A DNA stretch of 64,000 bases from Streptomyces sp. cg36 (GTDB lineage Bacteria > Actinomycetota > Actinomycetes > Streptomycetales > Streptomycetaceae), in the NCBI RefSeq assembly GCF_041080675.1, contig NZ_CP163520.1:1426001-1490000 (forward strand). Reading direction: 5' to 3'. The translations under genes and the position numbers were made by a program. The stretch's first letter is position 1, and each line of letters starts with the position of its first letter. Below the pieces are notes generated by a model, which was not told the DNA's origin, made no database searches, and saw only the letters and a list, made by a program, of their open reading frames with translations. This document shows positions 27,603 to 36,921 of this stretch, one piece after another.

Positions 27603-28463
27603 TCACAGCTCCTCGCGGAGATCCGCCAGGATCTCCTTCGTGCGTCGTGCAGTCGCGGCCTGGGCCGCCATGCGATCCATGACCTCCAGGTGGGTCGCCA
27701 CCTCGGGGCGCGCGTCCAGATAGACCGCGCCGGTCAGGTACTCGCTGTAGACCATGTCCGGAAGTTCCGGCACGGCAAATCTGAACAGGACGAACGGGCC
27801 GTACGTTCCCGGGTGGTGGCCGGTCGCGAACTCGGCCAGCTGGAGCGTCACGTGCGGCAGCTCGGCCGCCTCCAGGAGCCGGTCGAGCTGGGCCCGCATC
27901 ACCGCGCGGGGGCCCACCGGTCGGCGGACCACCGTCTCGTCCATGATCACCCAGAACCTGGGCGCGTCGGGCCGGGTGAGCAGGGACTGGCGCTCCATGC
28001 GCAGCGCGACGTGCCGCTCGATGTCGGCGGCCCGGGTCTGGCCGAGCGCGCCGCTGATCATCACCGAGCGGGCGTACTCCTCGGTCTGGAGCAGCCCGGG
28101 AACGAAGTGCGGCTCGTACGTCCGGATGAGTGAGGCGGCCCCCTCCAGGCTGACGTACATGCTGAACCAGTCGGGCAGGATGTCGTGGAAGCGCTGCCAC
28201 CAGCCCGGCTTGTTGGCCTCCTCGGCGAGCTCGACGAAACCTTCCGTCTCCGCTTCCCCGATGCCGTACGCCTTGAGCAGCAGCTGGACGTACGGGATCT
28301 TCAGCGCGACCTCGGCCGTCTCCATGCGGCGGATCGTGGCGGGAGCGACGCGGAGCACCTTGGCGGCCTCCTCGCGGCGGAGACCGGCGCGCTCACGCAG
28401 GTCCTGCAGACGCCGGCCCAGCACGACCTGCCCCACGGTCGGGGCGGACCGGGGTTCACTCAC
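27603..28463 (-). CDS. Scr1-type XRE regulator (HTH + DUF5753)
   Basis: 286 aa. The N-terminal helix-turn-helix is at about residues 14-70 (LGRRLQDLRERAGLRREEAA, VAPATIRRMETAEV). The DUF5753 region follows (YVSLEGAASLIRTYEPHFVP, GLLQTEEYARSVM, then HVTLQLAEFATGHHPGTYGP). GTG 28463 follows GGGGAGGT. It is co-transcribed with the DUF397 gene and divergent from an anti-sigma-type ATPase. The IR at 28524-28546 is a plausible self-operator. Confidence 0.92.
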   Translation of the reverse strand: MSEPRSAPTVGQVVLGRRLQDLRERAGLRREEAAKVLRVAPATIRRMETAEVALKIPYVQLLLKAYGIGEAETEGFVELAEEANKPGWWQRFHDILPDWFSMYVSLEGAASLIRTYEPHFVPGLLQTEEYARSVMISGALGQTRAADIERHVALRMERQSLLTRPDAPRFWVIMDETVVRRPVGPRAVMRAQLDRLLEAAELPHVTLQLAEFATGHHPGTYGPFVLFRFAVPELPDMVYSEYLTGAVYLDARPEVATHLEVMDRMAAQAATARRTKEILADLREEL

Positions 28464-28523
28464 GTCAGACCTCCCCTAACCCTGTTGCGAGCAGTGTGCC
28501 ATGTCGGCTCAGCCCAGAACACA

Positions 28524-28546
28524 GCACTCTGCATTTTTCAGAGTGC
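28524..28546. promoter_or_regulatory. 8-bp inverted repeat GCACTCTG...CAGAGTGC, candidate operator
   Basis: The perfect arms at 28524-28531 and 28539-28546 are separated by CATTTTT, in the 135-bp region between the divergent XRE and ATPase genes. A shorter version, CTCTG-CTTTC-CAGAG, lies at 29124-29138 near the start of the hypothetical gene. This suggests one regulator acts at both. Confidence 0.55.
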
Positions 28547-28598
28547 CCCTTGCCAAGTGTCACGGATGGGTGGAAGGTAGGTCGGTGAACGCCAGCAC

Positions 28599-29111
28599 AT
28601 GCGGCTGTCGCGCGCGACGCCGCTTCCCCACTGTGAGGAACCGGTCGTGGCACCTGGAAATGCGCTCGTCCCGCAGCTCATAGGCGCGGCCCCCGCCCTG
28701 CCCGTCCCAGACGTCCGCCGGTACGCCTTCGACCTCGCGGCCCGGCCCGAGTCCGCCGCCGCGGCCCGCCGCCACACGGCGGAGCTCACGGTCCGCTGGG
28801 GGCTCGGCGACGAGCTGGGCGACGAGGCGGCGCTGGTGATCTCCGAGCTCGTCACCAACGCGGTCGTCCACACCGCGGGCACCCGTGTCACCTGCGAACT
28901 CTCCTTCAGCGCCGGGCACTTGACGGTCGCCGTCAAGGACCAGGGGTACGGCTGCGACGGGCCCGTCCTGTGCGACGCGGCCGAGGGCGAGGAGCGCGGC
29001 CGGGGACTGCTCCTCGTCGACGCGCTCAGCGTGGCCTGGGGCGCGCACGACGCGCCGCACGGCCCGGGCCGGATCGTCTGGGCCCGGCTCGGAGCGGGCC
29101 GTACATGCTGA
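28599..29111 (+). CDS. Anti-sigma-factor-type ATP-binding protein (HATPase_c)
   Basis: 170 aa. GHKL motifs are visible: LVISELVTNAVVHTAGT (N box), VAVKDQGYGCDG (D-x-G, slightly altered) and GRGLLLVDALSVAWGAH (G box). This matches RsbW/SpoIIAB-like single-domain ATPases common in Streptomyces, many of them orphan partners of XRE/DUF397 pairs. ATG 28599 is used here; GTG 28647, preceded by GAGGAACCGGTC, is an equally good start and removes 16 residues. Confidence 0.85.
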   Translation: MRLSRATPLPHCEEPVVAPGNALVPQLIGAAPALPVPDVRRYAFDLAARPESAAAARRHTAELTVRWGLGDELGDEAALVISELVTNAVVHTAGTRVTCELSFSAGHLTVAVKDQGYGCDGPVLCDAAEGEERGRGLLLVDALSVAWGAHDAPHGPGRIVWARLGAGRTC

Positions 29112-29539
29112 TGGGCCCGCACACTCTGCTTTCCAGAGGCGGCCAGGAGGAGGCTGGGGGGCCTCGGGGGCCTGGCCCGCAAGGGGGCGCCGGGGCGACC
29201 GGCGGCAGCCGACTGGTGCTGCCGCCGTCGCTCCCGGCGCCGCTCGGCCACGACGCGGTCGGGGTGCCCGCGCCGTACGGCTTCCGGGTCCTGGCCCGGC
29301 TGCCCCGGTCGGGGTGCGTCTTCGCCGACGCCGACTGCTGGTGGTGGATCGTGCCCAGCGGCTCCGACCACGAGCTGTCCTGGCCCTCCCCCGCGCACTA
29401 CGCGCGGGAGGCCAGGGTTCCGGAGCGGCCCGGACGGCGGCTGATCCACAGCCCCGACGGCCCCGCCCCGTACACCCCTCCGATCCCGCTGTACCTGGTG
29501 GTATGCCAGCTGACTGGAACGGCACCGGCATGGACGTAA
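29105..29539 (+). CDS. Conserved-looking hypothetical protein, aromatic-rich
   Basis: 144 aa from ATG 29105, which overlaps the ATPase stop; GTG 29216 is an alternative that drops the low-complexity Gly-rich start. The core is clearly protein-like: PAPYGFRVLARLPRSGCVFA, then DADCWWWIVPSGSDHELSWP and the ending PIPLYLVVCQLTGTAPAWT. I do not recognise the family. The operator-like CTCTG...CAGAG at 29124-29138 falls inside the longer form, which argues for the later start. It probably works with the XRE/ATPase group. Confidence 0.65.
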   Translation: MLMGPHTLLSRGGQEEAGGPRGPGPQGGAGATGGSRLVLPPSLPAPLGHDAVGVPAPYGFRVLARLPRSGCVFADADCWWWIVPSGSDHELSWPSPAHYAREARVPERPGRRLIHSPDGPAPYTPPIPLYLVVCQLTGTAPAWT

Positions 29540-29605
29540 TCTGTTCGCTCGCCGACCCCGGCTGGGACGTGGCTCCCGGCCCCTTCGCGGACGCCCTCGC
29601 GGCGC

Positions 29606-30520
29606 TCAGCCGGTCGTCAGACCTCGCGCCGCCCGGGCCAGGGCGGCCAGGACCGGGCTGATCAGGGGGTGGTGCTCGGCCCCGCCGCGCACCGCCGCGA
29701 AGACCCGGCGGGTCGCGGCCGGGCCCGCCACCGGGCGCACCACCGTGCCCCGCTGCTCCATCCCGAGCAGCGCCGAGCGCGGCACCAGGGCGACTCCCGC
29801 GCCCGCCCCCGCCAGGGCGGCCACCGCGCGGAAGTCGTCCGAGGAGTGCAGCAGCCGCGGCTCGAAGCCCGCCTGCTCGCAGGCGAGGAGCACCACGTCG
29901 TGGCAGGGGTTGCCGGGGTAGGGGCCGATCCAGTCGTCCTCGGCGAGGGCGGAGAGGCGCACCTCGGACTCCCCCGCGAGCGGGTGCCCGGCCGGGAGCA
30001 CCGCGTCGAAGGGCTCCGCGTAGAGCGGGACCCGCACCAGACGGCGCTCGTCCGCGCGCGGGGCGCCCCGGTACTCCACGGCCAGCGCCACGTCCGCCTC
30101 GCCGTCCAGGACCAGCGGCAGCGCCTCGTCGCCCTCGGCGTCCCGCACCCGGACCCGGATCGCCGGGTGCTCGGCGCGCAGCCCCGCCACGGCCGGGGCC
30201 AGCACCTCGGCGATGCCGGTGGCGAAGGCGGCGACGGTGACGTCCCCGGCCGCGCCGCCCGCGTACGCCGCCAGCTCCGCCTCGGCGCGCTCCAGCTGCT
30301 CCAGGACCGCGTTGGCGTGCCCGAGCAGGATCTCGCCGGCCGCGGTGAGCCGTACGCCCTTGCCGCTGCGGGTCAGCAGCGTGTGGCCGGTCTCCTGCTC
30401 CAGGGCGGCGAGCTGCTGGGAGACGGCCGAGGGGGTCAGATAGAGCGCTGCGGCCGCGGCGGTCACCGTACGGTGGTCCGCCGCGGCGCGCAGGATGCGG
30501 AGCCGGCGCGGGTCGATCAC
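29606..30520 (-). CDS. LysR-family transcriptional regulator
   Basis: 304 aa. The N-terminal winged helix-turn-helix (residues 4-63) has the LTTR pattern [20 protein letters not shown], then [21 protein letters not shown] periplasmic-binding-protein-like effector domain follows. GTG 30520 overlaps the kbl stop (GTGA), so it is translationally coupled to kbl-tdh and probably senses threonine or a catabolite of it; the ligand is inferred. Confidence 0.92.
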   Translation of the reverse strand: MIDPRRLRILRAAADHRTVTAAAAALYLTPSAVSQQLAALEQETGHTLLTRSGKGVRLTAAGEILLGHANAVLEQLERAEAELAAYAGGAAGDVTVAAFATGIAEVLAPAVAGLRAEHPAIRVRVRDAEGDEALPLVLDGEADVALAVEYRGAPRADERRLVRVPLYAEPFDAVLPAGHPLAGESEVRLSALAEDDWIGPYPGNPCHDVVLLACEQAGFEPRLLHSSDDFRAVAALAGAGAGVALVPRSALLGMEQRGTVVRPVAGPAATRRVFAAVRGGAEHHPLISPVLAALARAARGLTTG

Positions 30521-31698
30521 CCGGCCATTGTCGCCCGAGCGTCGGTGAACGCCGCCACCGCCCGCTCCACGTCCTCGGTGGAGTGGGCCGCGGAGAGCTG
30601 GACGCGGATGCGGGCCGCGCCCATCGGGACGACCGGGTAGGAGAACCCGATCACGTACACGCCGCGCTCCAGGAGCAGCTCGGCCATGCGGGCGGCCTCG
30701 GCGGCGTCGCCGATCATGACGGGGGCGATGGCGTGGTCGCCGGGCAGGATCTCGAAGCCCGCCTCGGTCATCCGCGTGCGGAAGAGCGCGGTGTTGGCGG
30801 CGAGCTTGTCGCGCAGGTCGCCCGCCGACTCCAGCAGGTCGAGGACCTTGAGGGAGGCGGCGGCGATCACCGGGGCGAGCGAGTTGGAGAAGAGGTACGG
30901 GCGCGAGCGCTGGCGCAGCAGGGCGACGATCTCGGCGCGGGCCGCCACATAGCCGCCGGAGGCGCCGCCGAGGGCCTTGCCGAGGGTGCCGGTGATGATG
31001 TCGACGCGGTCCATCACGCCGTGCAGCTCGGGGGTGCCCCGGCCGCCGAGGCCCACGAAGCCCACCGCGTGCGAGTCGTCGACCATGACCATGGCGTCGT
31101 AGCGGTCGGCGAGGTCGCAGATCTCCTGGAGGGGGGCCACGTAGCCGTCCATGGAGAAGACGCCGTCGGTGACGATGAGACGGCGGCGGGCGCCCGACGC
31201 CTCCTTCAGCTTCGCCTCCAGCTCGGCCATGTCGCGGTTGGCGTAGCGGTGGCGGGCGGCCTTGGAGAGGCGGATGCCGTCGATGATCGAGGCGTGGTTG
31301 AGGGCGTCGGAGATCACCGCGTCCTCGGCGCCGAGGAGGGTCTCGAAGACACCGCCGTTGGCGTCGAAGCAGGACGAGTAGAGGATCGTGTCCTCCTGGC
31401 CGAGGAACGCCGACAGACGGGCCTCCAGCTCCTTGTGGACGTCCTGGGTGCCGCAGATGAACCGGACCGAGGCCATGCCGTAGCCCCAGCGGTCGAGCGC
31501 CTCCTTGGCTGCGGCGACGACCTCGGGGTGGTCGGCCAGGCCCAGGTAGTTGTTGGCGCAGAAGTTCAGCACCTCGCCGGAGGGCACCGAGACCGAGGCG
31601 CTCTGCGGGGTGGAGATCACCCGCTCGGGCTTGAAGAGACCGGCCTCGCGGATCTCGTCGAGGGTGTTCTGGAGGTCGTCACGGACGGACGCGTACAT
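30517..31698 (-). CDS. kbl: Glycine C-acetyltransferase (2-amino-3-ketobutyrate CoA ligase)
   Basis: 393 aa, the usual length. An alpha-oxoamine synthase with [54 protein letters not shown] and the PLP-lysine motif [15 protein letters not shown]. It cleaves 2-amino-3-oxobutyrate with CoA to glycine and acetyl-CoA, the second step of threonine catabolism. It lies 30 bases after tdh in one operon. Confidence 0.96.
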   Translation of the reverse strand: MYASVRDDLQNTLDEIREAGLFKPERVISTPQSASVSVPSGEVLNFCANNYLGLADHPEVVAAAKEALDRWGYGMASVRFICGTQDVHKELEARLSAFLGQEDTILYSSCFDANGGVFETLLGAEDAVISDALNHASIIDGIRLSKAARHRYANRDMAELEAKLKEASGARRRLIVTDGVFSMDGYVAPLQEICDLADRYDAMVMVDDSHAVGFVGLGGRGTPELHGVMDRVDIITGTLGKALGGASGGYVAARAEIVALLRQRSRPYLFSNSLAPVIAAASLKVLDLLESAGDLRDKLAANTALFRTRMTEAGFEILPGDHAIAPVMIGDAAEAARMAELLLERGVYVIGFSYPVVPMGAARIRVQLSAAHSTEDVERAVAAFTDARATMAG

Positions 31699-31728
31699 GC
31701 TCAGGCTCCTAGATGCCGTGAAACGGAC

Positions 31729-32757
31729 TCAGGCGGTCCAGTCGAGGATGATCTTGCCGCTGCGGGCGGTGGCGGCCTCGTCGAAGGCCGCGTCGAAGTC
31801 CCGGTGGGAGTAGCTGCCGGTGATCACCGGCGAGAGGTCGAGGCCGCCTTCGAGCAGCACCGTCATCGCGTACCACGTCTCGAACATCTCACGGCCGTAG
31901 ATGCCCTTGACCGTGATCATCGAGGTGACGATCTTCGCCCAGTCGACGGGGAACTCCTGCGCCGGCAGGCCGAGCATCGCGATCTTGCCGCCGTGCGTCA
32001 TGTTGTCGATCATGTCGCGCATGGCCTCGCCCCGGCCCGACATCTCCAGGCCCACGTCGAAGCCCTCGCGCAGCCCGAGGCGGCGCTGGGCGTCGGCGAT
32101 GGAGGACTCCGCCACGTTGACCGCGAGCGTGGCGCCCGCCTTGCGGGCCAGCTCCAGGCGCTCGGGGCTGACGTCGGTGATCACCACGTTGCGGGCGCCG
32201 GCGTGCTTGGCCACGGCCGCCGCCATGATGCCGATCGGGCCCGCGCCGGTGATCAGCACGTCCTCGCCGACCAGCGGGAAGGAGAGCGCGGTGTGCACGG
32301 CGTTGCCGAACGGGTCGAAGATCGCGGCGACGTCGAGGTCGACCGGGGTGCGGTGCACCCACACGTTGCTCGCGGGCAGCGCCACGTACTCGGCGAAGGC
32401 GCCGTCGCGGCCGACCCCGAGGCCGACGGTGGAGCGGCACAGGTGGCGCCGGCCCGCCAGGCAGTTGCGGCACTTGCCGCAGACCAGGTGGCCCTCGCCG
32501 CTGACCAGGTCGCCGACCGCGATGTCCTGGACGTCCGCGCCGATCGCCGCCACCTCGCCGACGAACTCGTGGCCGAGGACCAGGGGCGTCTTCACCGCGC
32601 CCTGCGCCCAGCCGTCCCAGGAGCGGATGTGCAGGTCGGTGCCGCAGATCCCGGTGCGCAGCACCTTGATCAGCACATCGCCGGGGCCGGTCTCGGGCTC
32701 CGGCACGTCCATCAGCCAGAGACCGGGCTCGGCGTGCTGCTTGACAAGGGCCTTCAT
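31729..32757 (-). CDS. tdh: L-threonine 3-dehydrogenase
   Basis: 342 aa from ATG 32757 (GGGAGC upstream); the upstream extension is not supported. It is a zinc-dependent MDR dehydrogenase. Catalytic zinc ligands lie in [10 protein letters not shown] and LGHEFVGEV, the structural zinc cluster in [15 protein letters not shown], and the NAD site in [20 protein letters not shown]. It oxidises threonine to 2-amino-3-oxobutyrate, which kbl cleaves. Confidence 0.96.
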   Translation of the reverse strand: MKALVKQHAEPGLWLMDVPEPETGPGDVLIKVLRTGICGTDLHIRSWDGWAQGAVKTPLVLGHEFVGEVAAIGADVQDIAVGDLVSGEGHLVCGKCRNCLAGRRHLCRSTVGLGVGRDGAFAEYVALPASNVWVHRTPVDLDVAAIFDPFGNAVHTALSFPLVGEDVLITGAGPIGIMAAAVAKHAGARNVVITDVSPERLELARKAGATLAVNVAESSIADAQRRLGLREGFDVGLEMSGRGEAMRDMIDNMTHGGKIAMLGLPAQEFPVDWAKIVTSMITVKGIYGREMFETWYAMTVLLEGGLDLSPVITGSYSHRDFDAAFDEAATARSGKIILDWTA

Positions 32758-32956
32758 GGGCTGCGGCTCCCGGGCGTACAAAGAGGGGCGAAAGCCATGG
32801 TTCCATGGCTGATCACCAATCTGCCGAGCGGGAGCCTCTCGCGTCCATCGAGGTTTTCTTAAGCGGGCCAACAGCCGAGCTTCACGCGCGCCCCTCGGAC
32901 ATCCCCCGGCCCACCGTTCACGCCCGTACGAGCGGGGGGACGGGGCGGCGCGGGCG

Positions 32957-33712
32957 TCAGCTGGGCGCCGGGGCCGGGCCGGGGCGGACCACGCTCAGAT
33001 GGCCGCGCCCGCGGCGGGCGGCGACCGCCGGGCGGACGGCCGCCACCGGACGGGCGACGGCGGGCCCCGGGCCGTGGGAACGCGCGGCCGGGGCGCGCCG
33101 CAGCACCAGCGTCACCCGGCGCAGGCCCAGCTCGCCCAGGGTGCCGGAGGACTCGTCGAGGACCCGGCACTCCACCGCGTCCCAGCCCGGGTCGGGGTGG
33201 CGCACGGCGCGCACGGCCCCGTCGTGGTGCACGGCGGCCCGGCCGACCTGGCGCATCCAGTGCGGCAGGCCCTGCTGGTAGGCCGCGCTCATCAGCGGGT
33301 CGTCGGCGATCTCCCGCCGCACGGCCCGCAGTTCGGGGTCGTGGGGGTCCTTCTCCAGGGCGGACGAGAGCTGCGCGAGCATGGGGAGGCACCAACCCGT
33401 CTCGTGCTGGGCGAGCACGGAGCCCGCGTGGGGGTGGAACAGGACGAAGCGCAGGAAGTTGTCCCGTGGCATCGCGGTGGGGTGCGGGCCGACGGCCTTG
33501 AAGAGCTTCTCGTACGCGGGGTTGGCGTGTACGACGTTCCAGCTGCGGTCGACGAGGAACGACGGCAGGTCCGTCGCGTCCATCATCGCGATGTGGTCGT
33601 CGAGGTAGGCACGCGTCTCGGCGTCCCACTGGTCGGTGGCGGTGGCGGTGACACCCCGTCCGCTCTTTCGAACGGGGCCTACTGACCTGTTCACCAACGG
33701 ATCTTTCACCAT
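32957..33712 (-). CDS. MmyB-like PAS/ligand-binding domain protein without HTH
   Basis: About 251 aa from ATG 33712 (GAGGAG upstream); longer frame extensions toward 33934 look random. The core reads [20 protein letters not shown], a PAS-type motif of the MmyB-like transcription-regulator ligand-binding domain, then [13 protein letters not shown] and a helical segment. That domain is normally attached to an N-terminal XRE helix-turn-helix, which is missing. The C-terminal about 50 residues are Ala/Arg/Pro-rich. An XRE protein is encoded divergently at 33,985. Function uncertain. Confidence 0.7.
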   Translation of the reverse strand: MVKDPLVNRSVGPVRKSGRGVTATATDQWDAETRAYLDDHIAMMDATDLPSFLVDRSWNVVHANPAYEKLFKAVGPHPTAMPRDNFLRFVLFHPHAGSVLAQHETGWCLPMLAQLSSALEKDPHDPELRAVRREIADDPLMSAAYQQGLPHWMRQVGRAAVHHDGAVRAVRHPDPGWDAVECRVLDESSGTLGELGLRRVTLVLRRAPAARSHGPGPAVARPVAAVRPAVAARRGRGHLSVVRPGPAPAPS

Positions 33713-33984
33713 CGAGAACGCGACTCCTCTTGCAGGCACGCGGTGCGCCTGCCGTCCCCCGGCCGTCCTCGTGGCACAGAGGTCGATCTTCGCACCGTGC
33801 TGCGATCCTGCTCCCGCCCACAAGAGGATGTCAACCATCGTGGCATTCCAGCCCGAGAACGCCTCAAATACGCCACAGCTGTGGCAAGTTCTGGTCGTAT
33901 CGTAGGGGAGCAAGTAGCCTCCGGACAGCTTCACCCTGTGTCCGAGCTGTGCGGAGCAACTCGTGTGATCTAGGAGAATTACTG

Positions 33985-34662
33985 GTGACGGACGGCTTCT
34001 CGGATCCGGGACCGACGGCCGCGGGACCCCTGGTGGACATCACCGCCCGCGTCGGCGAACTGGCCCGCAAGCTCGGAATGAGCCAGGACGAGGTCTTCGA
34101 CGTCCACCAGCTCTCCGATGGATCGGGGGTGCCCGCCGAGGTCGTCGCGGCCCTGCTGGAGGGCCGTGCGGCCGGTGAACCCGACCTCCAGGCCCGGTTC
34201 CTGCAGCGGTTCTCGGCGCTGCGTCGCTCACGGCTGAAACCCAACGGCCGCCCCTACACCCAGCAGGAGATCGCCGACGGCGCCGGCATGTCCCGGCAGC
34301 AGGCGGGCGCGCTCATCAACGGTGACCGCCGCCCCACCATGGAGCACTGCGACGCCATCCAGCGCTTCTTCAAGGTGCACGCCGGATACCTCACCGCCGA
34401 GGACAGCGAGGCGCTCGCCGACGCCCTGCTCCGCACCGAGCAGGAGCTGCTGCACACCTTCGCCGCCCGCGAGCAGGAGCGCGAACGGGAGCTCGACGCC
34501 CGCTCCCCCGCCGGCCAGGACCCGCTGGAGCGGCTGCTCCAGGACCACGGGGTGCGCGGCATCGCCTGGCGGGCCGCCCAACTCCCCACGGACAAGCACC
34601 GGGACAAGGTCACCGAGTGGCTGGACATGCTCCTGGAGAACGTCAGGCGCAACGACCCCTGA
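33985..34662 (+). CDS. XRE-family helix-turn-helix regulator
   Basis: 225 aa from GTG 33985 with TAGGAGAATTACTG as ribosome site. The helix-turn-helix is at about residues 88-140: YTQQEIADGAGMSRQQAGAL, INGDRRPTMEHCDAIQRFF. An acidic helical C-terminal region follows (LLHTFAAREQERERELDARS), then a short compact end. The N-terminal 60 residues (VGELARKLGMSQDEVFDVHQ) are also helical. It faces the MmyB-like gene across a 272-bp region in which I see AT-richer promoter-like sequence but no clear palindrome. Confidence 0.85.
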   Translation: MTDGFSDPGPTAAGPLVDITARVGELARKLGMSQDEVFDVHQLSDGSGVPAEVVAALLEGRAAGEPDLQARFLQRFSALRRSRLKPNGRPYTQQEIADGAGMSRQQAGALINGDRRPTMEHCDAIQRFFKVHAGYLTAEDSEALADALLRTEQELLHTFAAREQERERELDARSPAGQDPLERLLQDHGVRGIAWRAAQLPTDKHRDKVTEWLDMLLENVRRNDP

Positions 34663-34781
34663 CGGCGCTCACCACCGCCCGCGCCGGGCGCCGGTCCGCC
34701 CCGCGGTGACGAACCCGTACGGAACCGGGCGCCGGATCGCTGGATTTGGGCGGTGCTCCGATCCTTCCATAGGATCCGGCG

Positions 34782-36056
34782 ATGATCACCAGAAAACGGC
34801 TGGCGGCCGGGGTGTGCGCGCTGCTCGCCACCCTCGCCACCGGTATCCTCCCGGCCGACGCGGTCGCGGCCGACGGCCAACCCGCGCAGAAGGCCGCACC
34901 CAAGGTCGAGCTGGTGCTCGACGTCAGCGGCTCCATGCGGGCCCGCGACATCGACGGCCAGTCCCGGATCTCCGTGGCCAAGCAGGCGTTCAACGACGTA
35001 CTGGACTCGGTCCCGCCGGAGGTCGAGCTCGGCATCCGCACGCTCGGCGCCAACTACCCGGGCGAGGACCGCAAGGTCGGCTGCAAGGACACCCGCCAGC
35101 TGTACCCGGTCGGGCCGCTCGACCGCACCGAGGCCAAGACCGCCGTCGCCACCCTCGCCCCGACCGGCTGGACGCCGATCGGCCCGGCGCTCCAGGGCGC
35201 GGCGCAGGACCTCAAGGGCGGCGACACGACCCGCCGGATCGTGCTCATCACCGACGGCGAGGACACCTGCGCCCCGCTCGACCCGTGCGAGGTGGCCCGC
35301 GACATCGCCGCCCAGGGCATCCACCTGGTGATCGACACGCTCGGCCTCAACCCCGACGCCAAGACCCGCGACCAGCTGACCTGCATCGCGCAGGCGACCG
35401 GCGGCACCTACACCTCGGTCAAGCACAAGGACGAACTCAAGGACCGCGTCAAGCAGTCGGTGGACCGCGCCGCCGACCCGGTGGCCGTCCCGGTGGCCAC
35501 CAACGGCGCCGCGAGCTGCGAGAGCGCGCCCGGCCTCAAGCCCGGCCTCTACACCGACCGCGAGACGTTCGGCGAGCACCGCTGGTACCGGGTGGACGTC
35601 AAGCCCGGCCAGGAGCTGCGCGCGGCCGTCAGCATCGGCGCCGACCGCGCCGTCAACAACGACTACGGGGTCCTGCTGCGCGCGGTGACCCGGCACGGCC
35701 GGGAGATCGTCCGCGGCTCCGAGGCCGGCGACGGGCGCACCGACCTCATCTCCACGGGTCTGCGCTACGCCAAGCCGAAGGCGAAGGACGACGCCGACAA
35801 GAACACCGTCGAGACCGTCTGCCTCCAGGTCAGCAACTCCTTCTCGGCGCCCGCGTCGGTGAAGACCACGCCGGGCATGCCCGTCGAACTGACCGTGGAC
35901 GTCGTGGACGGCCCGGACCAGCCCTCGGACGTCGCCGCCTTCGGCCTCGGCCGGGGCTGGTGGCTGCTCGGCGCCCTGGTGCTCACCGGCTTCCTGGCCG
36001 GACTGCTGTGGGGCTGGATCTCGCGCTGGCGCGTGGCTGTCTGGAGGACCAACTGA
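34782..36056 (+). CDS. Secreted VWA-domain protein with C-terminal membrane anchor
   Basis: 424 aa. Signal peptide (AAGVCALLATLATGILPADAVA), then a von Willebrand A domain at residues about 40-230. The intact MIDAS motif is DVSGSM, with TGWTPIGPAL and VLITDGEDTCAP. A second beta-rich domain follows, and a C-terminal transmembrane helix (WWLLGALVLTGFLAGLLWGW) ends in basic residues. It is a surface adhesion or scaffold-type protein binding partners through a divalent metal. The stop overlaps the next gene's start (TGATG), so the two are a unit. Confidence 0.88.
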   Translation: MITRKRLAAGVCALLATLATGILPADAVAADGQPAQKAAPKVELVLDVSGSMRARDIDGQSRISVAKQAFNDVLDSVPPEVELGIRTLGANYPGEDRKVGCKDTRQLYPVGPLDRTEAKTAVATLAPTGWTPIGPALQGAAQDLKGGDTTRRIVLITDGEDTCAPLDPCEVARDIAAQGIHLVIDTLGLNPDAKTRDQLTCIAQATGGTYTSVKHKDELKDRVKQSVDRAADPVAVPVATNGAASCESAPGLKPGLYTDRETFGEHRWYRVDVKPGQELRAAVSIGADRAVNNDYGVLLRAVTRHGREIVRGSEAGDGRTDLISTGLRYAKPKAKDDADKNTVETVCLQVSNSFSAPASVKTTPGMPVELTVDVVDGPDQPSDVAAFGLGRGWWLLGALVLTGFLAGLLWGWISRWRVAVWRTN

Positions 36057-36826
36057 TGCGTACCACGAGGATGCTGGCGGCGGCGCTGCTCACCGGCGCC
36101 GCACTGCTGGGCACGGCGGCCCCCGCCCTGGCGGACACCCCGTCGCCGAGCGCGACCAAGGACAAGGACAAGGGCGCGCCGACCGTGGCGGGCACCACCT
36201 TCCGGACCGCGACCCCCGTCGAGCAGGGGCAGAAGGCCACCGCCGACGCCTCCAGCGGCGACTACCTGTACTGGGTCTTCCCGGCCGACGCGGGGCAGCG
36301 GCCGGCCGTCGACGCGACGGTGACCCTGCCCTCGACCGGCCGCCAGCAGGCGACGACCTGGCGGATCGACGTGTACGACGGGCTGCGCCGCCGCCAGCCG
36401 TGCATGTACGGCGCGCAGTCCCGCGCGGCGGCGGCCGACGCCACCACCGTGGCGCTGTCCTGCACCCTGCGACCGGTACGGGCCTGGGCCGACAGCTGGT
36501 CCACCGACCCGCTGCCGGGCAGCTACTACGTGCGGCTCACGGCCGTCGGGCTGCCCGCCACCGAGCGGGGCCTGCCGGTCAAGGCGGAGCTGCGGGCCAC
36601 CACCAAGGAGACCGGCGGCTCGCAGGCGGTCGACGGCTCCCTGTCGACCCCGCTCGGGGCGGGCGGGCCGAAGGTCGAGCCCGAGGACGGCTGGTCGTCG
36701 GGCTGGTGGACGGACCGCTGGATCTGGACGGGCGCCGGCGGTGTGCTCGCCGCACTCGCCGGAGTGGGGGGCTACGCCCTGACCCGCGGCCGGGGCCGCC
36801 CGGCACACGTCCCGCGCAACGCCTGA
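36056..36826 (+). CDS. Secreted, membrane-anchored partner of the VWA protein
   Basis: 256 aa from ATG 36056. Signal peptide (MLAAALLTGAALLGTAAPAL), an external beta-rich region (YLYWVFPADAGQRPAVDATV; two cysteines, QPCMYG and LSCTLR), and one C-terminal helix (WIWTGAGGVLAALAGVGGYA) with a basic end. The layout mirrors the VWA protein and they are translationally coupled, so they likely form a complex on the cell surface. The family is not one I can name. Confidence 0.8.
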   Translation: MRTTRMLAAALLTGAALLGTAAPALADTPSPSATKDKDKGAPTVAGTTFRTATPVEQGQKATADASSGDYLYWVFPADAGQRPAVDATVTLPSTGRQQATTWRIDVYDGLRRRQPCMYGAQSRAAAADATTVALSCTLRPVRAWADSWSTDPLPGSYYVRLTAVGLPATERGLPVKAELRATTKETGGSQAVDGSLSTPLGAGGPKVEPEDGWSSGWWTDRWIWTGAGGVLAALAGVGGYALTRGRGRPAHVPRNA

Positions 36827-36915
36827 CGGATCATCAGGACCCGGCCCCGGCCCCTCGCCCCCGCCCCGGCGGGCGGCGGGGGTCGGGGGCGGAGCGTCTG
36901 ACGGGTCATCAGGAC
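36823..36915. terminator. Hairpin flanked by 18-bp direct repeats
   Basis: CTGACGGATCATCAGGAC (36823-36840) recurs as CTGACGGGTCATCAGGAC (36898-36915) with one mismatch. Between them is a C-rich/G-rich foldback (about 36850-36890). It lies between convergent genes and probably terminates both. Confidence 0.6.
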
Positions 36916-36921
36916 GGGTCC

